From positions 1 to 41,567 of the forward strand of contig JAZNKF010000057.1 of assembly GCA_045578425.1 (NCBI GenBank): a stretch of DNA of 41,567 nt, read 5' to 3'. The notes under the pieces were generated by a model. That model was not told the DNA's origin and made no database searches. It saw only the letters and a program-made list of their open reading frames with translations. Origin of the DNA: RGIG3009 sp045578425. GTDB lineage: Bacteria > Bacillota > Clostridia > Oscillospirales > Acutalibacteraceae. How positions within the stretch are numbered: position 1 is the first letter of the stretch; each line of letters starts with the position of its first letter. A program made the translations under genes and the position numbers. Of the stretch, positions 8,179-16,150 are shown in pieces.

Positions 8179-9309
8179 TTATAAATCCAGTTTCAAATCG
8201 TTTTCTTTAATCCAACCAAAGCGGCGTAACGGCAAACTGATTAACCACGTTAACACAGCCGGTAACACCACGGCGATCAGCACAAGTCCCATCCAATCCA
8301 TAAGCGTAGGCGTGATAGCGACAGCACCTTGCTTGATAGCGGCAGCAGAAGGTTCCAACCAACCGGTAATTACACCGATGGGGCCGACTAATCCGCAAGT
8401 GCCCATGCCGGAAGATACCGCGGCACCGTTCATTTCCAAACGGAATAAACACGTAGCAAGCGGGCCGGTGATGGCAGAAGCAAGCGTTGGCGGAATCCAA
8501 ATACGGGGATTGCGAACAATGTTGCCCATCTGTAACATACTGGTGCCGAGACCTTGTGCCAAAAGGCCGCCCACGCGATTTTCACGGTAACTCATAACCG
8601 CAAAACCAACCATTTGTGCACAGCAACCGGCTACAGCCGCGCCACCTGCCAAACCCGTCAGGCTCAAAGCCGCACAAATAGCAGCGCTGCTAATCGGCAA
8701 GGTGAGGGCAATACCAACAATTACAGAAACCAAAATTCCCATTATAAACGGGTGTTGCATGGTGGACCACATAATCAGATTGCCTGTCCAGTTGGCGGCC
8801 GTTCCAATGGGAGAAGCCACTAACCAAGCAAAACCCACACCGCAAAGAATGGTGACAATAGGTGTTGCCAAAATATCGATTTTGGTTTCTTTGCTGATGG
8901 CTTTGCCGATTTCTGCTGCAAAAATTGCCACAAAAAACACGGCCAAAGGACCGCCGGCACCGCCTAAAATATTGGTAGCAAAGCCAACCGAAATAAGTGA
9001 AAACAGTACCAACGGAGGTGCGTTAAGGGCACGACCGATAGCAACTGCCATGCCGGGGCCGACCATTAGCGAACATAAACCGCCTAAGGTGTAGTGCAAG
9101 GCGTTTTCACCTTTCCCAATAGTGAAAAGCGTTTCTTGCAAAAAACCAATACCGGCTTGCGTGCCTAACGTGTCTAAAATAGTTCCAACCAACAACGTGC
9201 AAAAAAGACCTTGTGCCATGGCACTCATAGCATCAATAAAATACCGTTTCGCTGAAAAAACAATGTCTTTCCGTTTCAAGAACGCTGCAAAACGACTGTC
9301 CTTTTTCAT
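8179..9309 (-). CDS. PTS EIIC-like membrane transporter (PTS_EIIC_2 family)
   Basis: A 376-residue polytopic membrane protein with about nine or ten hydrophobic segments and Gly/Pro-rich re-entrant stretches, as in the EIIC-like family whose members stand alone without EIIA/EIIB domains. Typical parts are the N-terminal region AKRYFIDAMSAMAQGLFCTL and GLFGPIGV-type loops (here CGLVGPIGVITGW). No phosphorylation domain or partner gene is nearby, so transport by a phosphotransferase mechanism is not shown and the substrate is unknown. The ATG has a strong GAGGAGG ribosome binding site. Family call from overall pattern. Confidence 0.7.
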   Translation of the reverse strand: MKKDSRFAAFLKRKDIVFSAKRYFIDAMSAMAQGLFCTLLVGTILDTLGTQAGIGFLQETLFTIGKGENALHYTLGGLCSLMVGPGMAVAIGRALNAPPLVLFSLISVGFATNILGGAGGPLAVFFVAIFAAEIGKAISKETKIDILATPIVTILCGVGFAWLVASPIGTAANWTGNLIMWSTMQHPFIMGILVSVIVGIALTLPISSAAICAALSLTGLAGGAAVAGCCAQMVGFAVMSYRENRVGGLLAQGLGTSMLQMGNIVRNPRIWIPPTLASAITGPLATCLFRLEMNGAAVSSGMGTCGLVGPIGVITGWLEPSAAAIKQGAVAITPTLMDWMGLVLIAVVLPAVLTWLISLPLRRFGWIKENDLKLDL

Positions 9310-9341
9310 GGATGATTCCTCCTCTTTGGATATTTCTACCT

Positions 9342-9370
9342 ATTGTATACCATTTTGACAATTTATGCAA
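9342..9370 (-). promoter_or_regulatory. Sigma-A type promoter for the permease gene
   Basis: On the minus strand TTGCAT (9370-9365) and TACAAT (9347-9342) lie 17 bases apart, 33 bases before the ATG of the EIIC-like gene. Confidence 0.5.
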
Positions 9371-9398
9371 GACTTTCTCTTTAAAACAGGGGATTTTC

Positions 9399-9427
9399 TT
9401 GACTTTGGCTACAAAAAGAGGTATAAT
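9399..9427 (+). promoter_or_regulatory. Strong sigma-A promoter of the tRNA-Pro locus
   Basis: TTGACT (9399-9404) and TATAAT (9422-9427) with a 17-base spacer, the best promoter in the window. The nearest downstream structure is the broken tRNA-Pro copy, and the intact tRNA begins 226 bases further. Confidence 0.8.
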
Positions 9428-9454
9428 GCGTGTTAGTCGCAATTTTATACATTA

Positions 9455-9505
9455 TGGGGTGTAGCGCAGTTGGTAGCACGCCTGCTTTGGGAGCGTGCCC
9501 AGCAG
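9455..9505 (+). pseudogene. Truncated tRNA-Pro(TGG) copy, 5' part only
   Basis: The bases match the acceptor 5' strand, D arm and anticodon loop of a tRNA-Pro (GGGGTGTAGCGCAG, then TTTGGGA loop) and resemble the intact gene at 9653. The 3' anticodon stem (GCGTG) no longer pairs properly with CCTGC, the D stem has a mismatch, and no T arm or 3' acceptor strand follows. Instead GCACGC and GCGTGC can form a different hairpin. It cannot fold as a tRNA. Confidence 0.65.
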
Positions 9506-9522
9506 TTATAGCCGAGATTTTA

Positions 9523-9626
9523 CGAAAGCCCCGAAAAGCCTCTAACGGTGCGGACTTTCGGAGTTTTGAGAAAACTCAAAACTGCGTGGAATTTGCGTTT
9601 GACCACAGTTTGTCCCACTTCCACGC
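9523..9626 (+). other. Structured insert between broken and intact tRNA-Pro
   Basis: Three consecutive inverted repeats: CGAAAG/CTTTCG (9523-9560), AGTTTTGAG/CTCAAAACT (9562-9583) and GCGTGGAA/TTCCACGC (9584-9626). No credible gene is present. It would be part of the tRNA primary transcript. Its origin (remnant of an integrated element or a small RNA) is open. Confidence 0.5.
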
Positions 9627-9652
9627 AAAAAGACCAAAAATTGAATAGATAT

Positions 9653-9728
9653 CCGGGTGTGGCGCAGCTGGGAGCGCGGGTGGTTTGGGACCATCAGGCC
9701 GCAGGTTCGATCCCTGTCACTCGGACCA
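9653..9728 (+). tRNA. tRNA-Pro(TGG)
   Basis: A full cloverleaf can be drawn: acceptor CCGGGTG/CACTCGG with one G-T pair, D stem GCGC/GCGC, anticodon stem GGTGG/CCATC with loop TTTGGGA (anticodon TGG), T arm GCAGG-TTCGATC-CCTGT, discriminator A and encoded CCA. It is followed by a strong terminator. Confidence 0.95.
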
Positions 9729-9733
9729 TGTTG

Positions 9734-9777
9734 AATGTCCATAAAGGACTTTAGTCCTTTATGGACATTCCTTTTTT
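9734..9777 (+). terminator. Rho-independent terminator after tRNA-Pro
   Basis: GAATGTCCATAAAGGACT pairs with AGTCCTTTATGGACATTC and is followed by CTTTTTT. Confidence 0.93.
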
Positions 9778-9915
9778 ATGCGCATAAGTGTTTCGTACAG
9801 ATTTAACACTTACTTTTGCTATGCCGTAACGGAGGAATTTAGGTTAAAATAAGCGGGAATAGTTTTGAAAAAGATGGAAAAAATACGTTGTAGAAAATAA
9901 AAGGAGGCAACCAAA

Positions 9916-10578
9916 ATGTTTAAACACGAAAAAATGCTTTTTCATCCGGTGGAAATAGAAAAACCCAACCCGCAATATGCGGCGCTTTTGCAAGAACAAT
10001 TGGGTGGTGGCAATGGGGAACTGAAAGCCGCCATGCAATATATGTCGCAGAGTTTTCGGATTAAAGACCCCGAAATCAAAGATTTGTTTTTGGATATTGC
10101 GGCAGAAGAATTAGGACACATGGAGATGGTGGCGCAGACTATTAATTTGCTCAACGGGCATGACGTGGATGCGCAAACGGTGCCTTGCGGAGAAATTCAA
10201 TCGCACGTTATTTTGGGGTTAAATCCCGGCCTTATTAACGCTTCGGGGTATTCTTGGACTGCCGATTACGTTACGGTTACGGGGGATTTGTGTGCCGATT
10301 TGCTCAGCAACATTGCCTCTGAACAACGTGCTAAGGTGGTTTATGAGTACCTTTACCGCCAAATTAATGACAAAAAAGTGCGAGAAACCATTGACTTTTT
10401 ATTAAATCGTGAAGAAGCTCACAACCAGATGTTCCGCGATGCCTTTAACAAGGTGCAAAACTCCGGCTCCAACCGCGATTTCGGCACGACCAAAGCCGCT
10501 CGGATGTATTTTTCGATGTCCGACCCGGGCCCCAATGCTTTTGCAACGGGAGAAACCAAGCTGGTATCGTTTAATTAA
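9916..10578 (+). CDS. Manganese-containing catalase / spore coat CotJC-like protein
   Basis: A 220-residue ferritin-like di-manganese protein of the Mn-catalase/CotJC family, which breaks down hydrogen peroxide or sits in the spore coat. The four-helix bundle ligands are visible: Glu and His in AAEELGHMEM, Glu in EQRAKVVYEYLY, and Glu/His in NREEAHNQMF, with an N-terminal Glu in NGELKAAMQY. At this size it is nearer to CotJC (about 190 residues) than to full-length catalases. AAAAGGAGG precedes the ATG. It forms a single-gene unit closed by the terminator at 10585. Confidence 0.87.
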   Translation: MFKHEKMLFHPVEIEKPNPQYAALLQEQLGGGNGELKAAMQYMSQSFRIKDPEIKDLFLDIAAEELGHMEMVAQTINLLNGHDVDAQTVPCGEIQSHVILGLNPGLINASGYSWTADYVTVTGDLCADLLSNIASEQRAKVVYEYLYRQINDKKVRETIDFLLNREEAHNQMFRDAFNKVQNSGSNRDFGTTKAARMYFSMSDPGPNAFATGETKLVSFN

Positions 10579-10584
10579 TCAAGC

Positions 10585-10618
10585 AACAACCGCTAAAACA
10601 CAAGTTTTAGCGGTTGTT
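10585..10618 (+). terminator. Rho-independent terminator after the Mn-catalase gene
   Basis: AACAACCGCTAAAAC and GTTTTAGCGGTTGTT form a 15-base-pair stem with an ACAA loop, then a short T-rich stretch. Confidence 0.88.
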
Positions 10619-10624
10619 TATATG

Positions 10625-10653
10625 TTGAAGTTATTAAAAATGCATGGTATAAT
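10625..10653 (+). promoter_or_regulatory. Sigma-A type promoter of the M20 peptidase gene
   Basis: TTGAAG (10625-10630), a 17-base spacer and TATAAT (10648-10653), 77 bases before the ATG. Confidence 0.65.
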
Positions 10654-10730
10654 AACCTCGAATTGACCGCGATGAAACAGCACCAAAAGAACTCATTTTC
10701 TATATAAAACCAAAGAGGGGGAAAACAGAA

Positions 10731-11882
10731 ATGGGCCAGTGTGATACTTTGCTTAAGCGAATCGATGCTTTGCAGCAAGAATACATAACCTTTTGGGAAG
10801 AGTTTTGTGCTATTGAAAGTCCCACCGACAACAAAAAAGGTGTGGATGCTGCGGGTAATTACATTATTGAAAAAGCGAAGGCACATGGTTGGAAGACTGA
10901 AAAGCAAAAACAGTCGGTAGCCGGTGATTGTATTTGTATTACCATGAACCCCGATGCGGGTGGTGTACCTGTGTGTTTGTCGGGACACTTGGATACCGTT
11001 CATCCCGTGGGACTGTTTGGCACGCCTGTTGTCAAAAAAGACGACCAAAAAATTTATGGACCCGGTGTAGCAGATTGTAAAGGCGGGATTGTAGCAGCGT
11101 TTATGGCGATGGCAGCGCTTGAAGCAGAGGGGTTTACTGCCCGTCCGATAAAACTCATTTTGCAATCGGATGAAGAAACCAGCAGTGCCGAAAGTAACAA
11201 AACAACGGTAGCGTATATGTGCGAGTGTGCCAAAGGTGCAGCGGCGTTTTTGAACTGCGAGCCGCACGTTGCAAGAACAGCTGTGCTGCAACGAAAAGGC
11301 ATTGCCAAATATACTTTTAAAATTACGGGAAAAGCCGCCCATGCCGGAAATTGTTATGATGGTATCAGCGCTATTGCTGAGGCTGCACACAAAATTTTGG
11401 AACTGGAAAAATACAAAGACAAAGAAGGAATCACCTTCAACTGCGGGATTGTTTCGGGCGGAACAAAAATAAACACCGTGCCCGAACAGTGTTTGTTCCA
11501 AGTGGATTGCCGATTTGCCAGTGAAGTTCAACTTTCCGAAATTAAAGAGATTATAAGGGAAACAGCAGACACCGCGTACATTGAGGGAACGACGTGTGAA
11601 GTGGTGTTGGAAAGTCTGCGAAGCGCCATGGAACTTACGGATACTAATTTGAAATTATTGGAAAAAGCAAACACTATTTTCAAAGAAAATCAGTTGCCGA
11701 CCTTAACGCGTCGCGCAACGGGCGGTGGTTCGGATGCCGCTTACACGACACGGTGTGGCATTCCTACGTTGGATTCCCTTGGCGTTGAGTTTAAAAATAT
11801 TCATTCGCGTAGTGAATGTGCGGTTTTGGCGTCGCTAGCAGAGTCCGCCAAAAGGCTGGCCGTGCTGTGCTGTTATTTGTAA
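10731..11882 (+). CDS. M20 family metallopeptidase
   Basis: A 383-residue di-zinc hydrolase of the M20/ArgE/DapE/CPG2 family. Motifs: LSGHLDTVHPVG with the first zinc His and the catalytic Asp, YGPGVADCKGGI with the bridging Asp, QSDEETSS with the general base Glu, and a C-terminal zinc His near FKNIHSRSECA. The dimerisation domain sits around residues 180-300. Substrates of the family are small peptides or N-acyl amino acids; the specific one is not readable here. The ATG has a GAGGGGG ribosome binding site. Its own promoter lies upstream, and the pyrophosphatase downstream has another. Confidence 0.9.
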   Translation: MGQCDTLLKRIDALQQEYITFWEEFCAIESPTDNKKGVDAAGNYIIEKAKAHGWKTEKQKQSVAGDCICITMNPDAGGVPVCLSGHLDTVHPVGLFGTPVVKKDDQKIYGPGVADCKGGIVAAFMAMAALEAEGFTARPIKLILQSDEETSSAESNKTTVAYMCECAKGAAAFLNCEPHVARTAVLQRKGIAKYTFKITGKAAHAGNCYDGISAIAEAAHKILELEKYKDKEGITFNCGIVSGGTKINTVPEQCLFQVDCRFASEVQLSEIKEIIRETADTAYIEGTTCEVVLESLRSAMELTDTNLKLLEKANTIFKENQLPTLTRRATGGGSDAAYTTRCGIPTLDSLGVEFKNIHSRSECAVLASLAESAKRLAVLCCYL

Positions 11883-11893
11883 AGAAAAATTGC

Positions 11894-11922
11894 TTGTTTT
11901 TTGGTACGCTTTTTGCTATACT
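11894..11922 (+). promoter_or_regulatory. Sigma-A type promoter of the pyrophosphatase gene
   Basis: TTGTTT (11894-11899), a 17-base spacer and TATACT (11917-11922), placed 26 bases before the ATG. Confidence 0.6.
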
Positions 11923-11948
11923 GTGTGAAAAAGAAAGGACTTGAAAGC

Positions 11949-12485
11949 ATGTCGAACATTTGGCACGATATTTCACAAGACAGAATCAAACCGCAAGATT
12001 TTATTTGTGTGATTGAGATTCCCAAAGGGAGTCGTAAAAAATATGAACTGGATAAAGAAACGGGGTATATCCGTTTAGACCGTATTTTACATACCTCTAC
12101 GCACTATCCCGCAAACTATGGGTTTATTCCTCGCACGTTTGGTGACGACGGTGACCCGCTGGACGTGTTGCTTTTATGTGCCGAACCGATTGAGCCGATG
12201 TGTTTGGTGCGCGCGTATCCGATTGGTATGATTTCGATGGTGGATAACGGCAGAAACGACGAAAAAATTATTGCGATTCCGTTTGATGACCCCAACTACA
12301 ATATGTACACGAGCATCGACCAATTGCCGAAACATATATTTGAAGAAATGCGTCACTTTTTTCAGGTGTATAAAAACTTGGAAAACAAAACCACTGCTGT
12401 CAAAGAAGTCAGCGACCGAGAAGAAGCGATACGCGTTATTTCGGCAGCAATTGAAAAATACAACGAACTTTTTGCGAACAAATAA
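11949..12485 (+). CDS. ppa: Soluble inorganic pyrophosphatase, family I
   Basis: A 178-residue cytoplasmic enzyme hydrolysing pyrophosphate to two phosphates. It shows the family I elements: EIPKGSRKKYELDKETG with the active-site Glu, Lys and Arg, HYPANYGFIP, and the metal-binding DDGDPLDVL. Length is normal for the hexameric prokaryotic type. ATG 11949 is chosen because the conserved N-terminus begins there and AAAGGAC lies upstream; the longer frame back to 11901 overlaps the promoter. Most clostridia use family II or membrane pyrophosphatases as well, so a family I enzyme is worth noting but not rare. Confidence 0.95.
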   Translation: MSNIWHDISQDRIKPQDFICVIEIPKGSRKKYELDKETGYIRLDRILHTSTHYPANYGFIPRTFGDDGDPLDVLLLCAEPIEPMCLVRAYPIGMISMVDNGRNDEKIIAIPFDDPNYNMYTSIDQLPKHIFEEMRHFFQVYKNLENKTTAVKEVSDREEAIRVISAAIEKYNELFANK

Positions 12486-12487
12486 CA

Positions 12488-12522
12488 AAAAAACTCCCCG
12501 TTCGGAAGAACGGGGAGTTTTT
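12488..12522. terminator. Bidirectional terminator, ppa/M24 peptidase
   Basis: AAAAACTCCCCGTTC pairs with GAACGGGGAGTTTTT around GGAA; both flanks supply T tracts for the convergent genes. Confidence 0.93.
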
Positions 12523-12535
12523 GATGTGTTGCGAA

Positions 12536-13705
12536 TTAGAAATCCAATTCGTAGATTTTGCCGATGTTGCCACCGGTGGATTCGCAGCCGTTTTCGGTAA
12601 CCACGATACCTTTTTCCCAACGCAGACCAAAGGTCGGGCCGGAGATGAAGGTGTCGATTTGGAAGGTCATGTTCTTTTCCAGAGCATAGTCGGAAGAAGT
12701 TTCCATCCACGGAGCTTCCACTTCAATCAAACCGGTGCCGTGGCAAGGACCATAGACATAGGCATCTTTGTAGCCGTTATCGCAATAGAGTTTGTAGAAA
12801 CCTTTGGCGATATCGGAAGCGAGGACGCCGGCTTTGATTTGTTGTTCGGTCCATTTGTGCGCTTCCAAGCAGAATTCGACATAACGGCGTTTTTCATCGG
12901 TGAGTTTGCCAACGCAAACCGGCAAACCAATGGACGGGGAGTAACCGTCGATTTTGGCGGAAAGGTTAAGTTGAACAATGTCACCTTTGCCGATGGTGCG
13001 GTAGCTCGGACGAGAGATAGCATGGCGGGTAGAGGCTTCACTGAACACGTACATGGGTAAGCCTTCGTATTCGGCGCCGTTTTCATAGATAACGCGTTGA
13101 GCAATACCAACCATGGCGAGTTCGGTCACGCCGGGGCGCAAGTTTTTGATAACTTCTTGGGTTGCCAAATCCACGATGCGGAAGCCTTCACGGATGCAAG
13201 CCAATTCGTTTTCGGATTTGATGCGGCGCAAAGAAACCATGATTTCTTTGTCTTCCACGATTTCTGCTTCGGGATAGCTTTCTTGCAAGCGGCGGAGCAT
13301 TTCGCAGTTGGTATCGAGGAAGCTGGCAATTGCAATTTTAATGTGTTTGCCGGTGATACCCATGTCGCGGAACACTTCGTCATATTCCATGGGGCTGAGT
13401 TCCGGATAAGCCGGGTCAGCGGATTCGCGGTACGCGAGCATGGTGTAGATTTTTTCAATCTTGCTGCGGTCAGCGGCAAAGATGGTGCTTTCCGGACCGA
13501 CCAACAAAGCGGCTTTACCGGCAGGGGTAATAGCCACACCGGCACGTTCAAACAACGGCCAGAAGTTGCTGAAATAACGGACGTTTGCATAGTCTGCTTC
13601 GTTGGAGTTTACCAAAAAAACATCGTAGCCTTTTTCGGCAACCAAAGCAGCACAGCGTTTAATTCTTTCTTGATATTCGCTATCAGGAATACAAATGCGG
13701 GACAT
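12536..13705 (-). CDS. M24 family peptidase (Xaa-Pro aminopeptidase/creatinase-like)
   Basis: A 389-residue protein with an N-terminal creatinase-type domain (about residues 1-150) and a C-terminal pita-bread fold of M24 peptidases. The C-terminal part includes GKGDIVQLNLSAKIDGYSPS, where the usual metal Asp appears replaced (VQLNLS rather than VxxDxG), YGPCHGTGLIEVEAPW with a His, and FQIDTFISG. The changed first-metal position suggests a creatinase-like or otherwise non-peptidase member. The start has GGAAGG before the ATG. Upstream lies repeat copy A and then the ASRT gene in the same direction. Confidence 0.8.
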   Translation of the reverse strand: MSRICIPDSEYQERIKRCAALVAEKGYDVFLVNSNEADYANVRYFSNFWPLFERAGVAITPAGKAALLVGPESTIFAADRSKIEKIYTMLAYRESADPAYPELSPMEYDEVFRDMGITGKHIKIAIASFLDTNCEMLRRLQESYPEAEIVEDKEIMVSLRRIKSENELACIREGFRIVDLATQEVIKNLRPGVTELAMVGIAQRVIYENGAEYEGLPMYVFSEASTRHAISRPSYRTIGKGDIVQLNLSAKIDGYSPSIGLPVCVGKLTDEKRRYVEFCLEAHKWTEQQIKAGVLASDIAKGFYKLYCDNGYKDAYVYGPCHGTGLIEVEAPWMETSSDYALEKNMTFQIDTFISGPTFGLRWEKGIVVTENGCESTGGNIGKIYELDF

Positions 13706-13724
13706 AACAATCCTTCCTTTCTTT

Positions 13725-13805
13725 TTAAGCAGAGAAGCCGTATCCGAGCTCGATTTTCACAGGCGGATTTCAGCCCCTGCTGTTTTGAAATACTCGTAAA
13801 TCCTT
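13725..13805 (-). repeat. Dispersed leader element, copy A
   Basis: About 80 bases that match copy B (24103-24183) over most of their length and share the same cores with copy C (7297-7372). The ends AGCAG/CTGCT and the inner ATCCG/CGGAT are inverted repeats, so the RNA can fold as a stem with a large loop. It lies between the ASRT gene stop and the M24 gene start, in the 5' leader of the M24 gene. Confidence 0.8.
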
Positions 13806-13806
13806 T

Positions 13807-14172
13807 TTATACAGAGTAACCACTGGTGGTGTAGAATGCCATGTTGGGTTGACGAATATCCAGTCTGCCGTATTGGGCAATTACCGGAATATCGCTTTCG
13901 AGCAGCATAGCGTATTGTTCGCCGGCGTTCGGCACACCGCCTAAGAAATCGCATTTTTCGGTCGCGCGTAAGCCTTTGACACGGCCGGCGGCAACCACCA
14001 TTTCTTCACTCCACGTGGGTTCACGGTCTGTCCAGAAAATGCACAGTTTGACGTGAGCCTCTTGCTCGTTCGGATTCAAAATGATGATAGATTCATGACC
14101 GTATACTTCCGGGTCATCCCCCATGGGCGGCAACTCGCCATCCGGAAAATACCATTTTGTTTTTCCGTCCAT
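13807..14172 (-). CDS. Sensory rhodopsin transducer-fold (ASRT) family protein
   Basis: A 121-residue protein matching the Anabaena sensory rhodopsin transducer family: WYFPDGELPP near the start, YGHESIIILNPNEQEAHVKL, DREP, VAAGRVKGLR and the C-terminal YGRLDIRQPNMAFYTTSGY. Family members outside cyanobacteria have no rhodopsin partner and have been proposed to be small-molecule, possibly sugar, binding proteins. The ATG at 14172 follows AAAGGAG; the upstream frame extends without a ribosome binding site. It is divergent from the PocR-AraC regulator gene and shares a 170-base control region with it, which suggests a sensing or ligand-binding role tied to that regulator. Confidence 0.85.
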   Translation of the reverse strand: MDGKTKWYFPDGELPPMGDDPEVYGHESIIILNPNEQEAHVKLCIFWTDREPTWSEEMVVAAGRVKGLRATEKCDFLGGVPNAGEQYAMLLESDIPVIAQYGRLDIRQPNMAFYTTSGYSV

Positions 14173-14246
14173 CGTTTTCTCCTTTCCGCCTTGTGTGGAA
14201 AATAGATTTCCGGACACATTGCTGTTTTTTATTACCTTCATTATAC

Positions 14247-14280
14247 TTGACTTTTCCAAATTTGAATAGTACAATGTACT
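14247..14280 (+). promoter_or_regulatory. PocR-AraC promoter with overlapping palindrome
   Basis: TTGACT (14247-14252), a 17-base spacer and TACAAT (14270-14275). The palindrome AGTACAATGTACT (14268-14280) covers the -10 box and could be an operator. A TATAAT on the opposite strand (14245-14240) suggests a back-to-back promoter for the ASRT gene, although its -35 is poor. Confidence 0.55.
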
Positions 14281-14342
14281 TGAAAAGTAGCATTTTTTAG
14301 TCAAAATGAAATATTTCGGCACAAGAAAGGCGGAATTGGGCC

Positions 14343-15257
14343 ATGATGAATCTCTTTTTTGAACTAAATGAAATTCAAGGTATCTTCAAAGATATTTATC
14401 AAATTACGGGTCACCAATGCGCTATTTTTGACCCGGAATTCAACAACTTGCTGCGTTATCCCGCACAAGCCAATTCGTTTTGCCAGCATATCCAATCCAC
14501 CGCAGTGGGAAAATCCAAGTGTGACGAGTGCGATATGTACGGTTTTCACCAAGCAAAAGTGACGGGCAAACCCTGCGTTTATCAATGTCATGCAGGGTTG
14601 ATTGAAGTGTGTGTGCCGATTTTGTCCGGTCAACGCAACGACGAGTTGTTAGGCTATGTCATGATGGGACACTTGTTGGATGATCAAATGTCGCTCGGTT
14701 CACAATGGAATACGGTGTATCAAAATTGCCGTCATTTTATTACCGATATGTCGGTGCTTAACCACCAATTTTTTCAACTGATTCCTACTTCTCGCGCCAG
14801 TGTGGGGGCATTGTGCCACATTTTGCAAATTTGTATTGAACACTTATTGTTGCAAAAACTTATTCAGCGCAACCGCGACGATTTGTGGCAACGCGCGCAA
14901 GCGTATATTGATGAAAATCTGCGAGAAAAATTACCGCTGAGTGAAATTGCGCAGGCGTTATCGGTCAGCATTTCCACGCTCAACCGCTGTGCCGAAAAAA
15001 ACGCGAACATGGCAATTGGGCAGTTCATTTTGCAAAAGCGCATTGTGCTTGCGTGCAAGTACTTAAAGGACCCCAAATACAGCATTTCGGAAATTGCGGG
15101 AAACTGCGGTATTTCCGACTACAACTATTTTTCACGCGTGTTCAAACTCAAAACCGGTACCACACCGCGGGAATATCGGCGCGTATTTTTGGAAAGCGGC
15201 CACGTGCCGGAAAATGTTACCGCGGCATTGGAAAAAGTGTTAGCCATTACGGAGTAA
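14343..15257 (+). CDS. AraC-family regulator with PocR ligand-sensing domain
   Basis: A 304-residue protein. Residues about 5-160 look like a PocR domain, with the Cys/His-containing region FCQHIQSTAVGKSKCDECDM and VYQCHAGLIEVCVPI. Residues about 195-290 are a double helix-turn-helix AraC domain ending in the usual KLKTGTTPREYRRVF. PocR of Salmonella activates the pdu/cob genes in response to 1,2-propanediol, and PocR domains are thought to bind small diols or related molecules. The presence of such a sensor 9 kb from a BMC operon with probable propanediol production is suggestive, but no direct link is seen. It starts with AAAGGCGG upstream of tandem ATG codons. Confidence 0.88.
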   Translation: MMNLFFELNEIQGIFKDIYQITGHQCAIFDPEFNNLLRYPAQANSFCQHIQSTAVGKSKCDECDMYGFHQAKVTGKPCVYQCHAGLIEVCVPILSGQRNDELLGYVMMGHLLDDQMSLGSQWNTVYQNCRHFITDMSVLNHQFFQLIPTSRASVGALCHILQICIEHLLLQKLIQRNRDDLWQRAQAYIDENLREKLPLSEIAQALSVSISTLNRCAEKNANMAIGQFILQKRIVLACKYLKDPKYSISEIAGNCGISDYNYFSRVFKLKTGTTPREYRRVFLESGHVPENVTAALEKVLAITE

Positions 15258-16065
15258 ACTGCCGCCGATACTGCAAGGCAGTCATTCCGGTTTGGGCTTT
15301 GAAAGTTTTCATAAAATGCAGTTCATCACTAAACCCGCAGGAAAAAGCCACCGCTTTGACCGGCAAATTACCGCTGACCAACAACTGTTTGGCGTGTTCC
15401 AGTCGGCAAAGCACTAAATAATGAATAGCCGACATGCCATACTTTGCTTTAAAAGAACGGCAAAAGTGCGAATGACTGATAAACAGTGATTCGCACAATT
15501 TTTTTATGGAAAAATCAGGCGAAGTACAGTTGAGTTCAATCATGTGTTTAACTTCTTGCATCCCTTGCGGCGGTGCTGAGCGTAAACAAAGGTGCATAAT
15601 CTCGTAAAATGACGATAACGCCAAAAAATAATCGTCGTTGGCGGTGTCGCGGGGAGAATGAAACAATTTATCCAACGAAAGGTACACCGCTTGCGGAAAT
15701 CGTGTTTCTTGCACCACCGCCTCGTCGGAAAAGCCCATACGGGTGCCGTATTCTTCACTGGGAGTGCCGTTGAAAGCAAACCACACGTATTCCCACGGGT
15801 CATTGGGGTTGGGATAATACTGAATAGGTTGATTGGGCGGCAAGAAGAACAGAGAACCCGCCCGCGGATGGTAGGTTTTGTTGTTGTAGACCAACGTACC
15901 GCTTCCGCTGATGACATAATGCAGTGTATAAAACATTTGAAAATGCGTTTTGGTATAAGCGGAAAGGTCGGGCTTGGAAAAATCGTTGTATCCAATGCTG
16001 ACAATCGAAAAATCCCCCTTGGCGGAAAACGGCCGATAGACTTGCTCTTTGAGAAATTTATCCAT
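15247..16065 (-). CDS. AraC-family regulator with N-terminal cupin domain
   Basis: A 272-residue regulator with a sugar-sensing cupin-like N-terminal half (GSGTLVYNNKTYHPRAGSLF and QYYPNPNDPWEYVWFAFNG, residues about 50-110) and a C-terminal AraC double helix-turn-helix (LCESLFISHSHFCRSFKAKY and FSCGFSDELHFMKTFKAQTG). It ends 11 bases inside the convergent PocR-AraC gene. It is divergent from the GH109-like pair, sharing a 148-base intergenic region, and is the likely regulator of those genes. The sequence gives no ligand. Confidence 0.9.
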   Translation of the reverse strand: MDKFLKEQVYRPFSAKGDFSIVSIGYNDFSKPDLSAYTKTHFQMFYTLHYVISGSGTLVYNNKTYHPRAGSLFFLPPNQPIQYYPNPNDPWEYVWFAFNGTPSEEYGTRMGFSDEAVVQETRFPQAVYLSLDKLFHSPRDTANDDYFLALSSFYEIMHLCLRSAPPQGMQEVKHMIELNCTSPDFSIKKLCESLFISHSHFCRSFKAKYGMSAIHYLVLCRLEHAKQLLVSGNLPVKAVAFSCGFSDELHFMKTFKAQTGMTALQYRRQFTP

Positions 16066-16150
16066 AGTACATCACCAAATTAAGTGTAACATATAAGGAA
16101 TAAAAAGTAAATAGAGTAAAAAAACACAGTTTTTACGATAAAGAAACCCA

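Noticed and set aside
9542..9754. Open reading frames across the tRNA-Pro locus on both strands
   Set aside because: They run through the intact tRNA and the hairpin insert, have no ribosome binding site and do not resemble proteins.
10593..11531. 312-residue minus-strand frame opposite the M20 peptidase
   Set aside because: Antisense to a gene with clear catalytic motifs, and it runs through the catalase terminator region.
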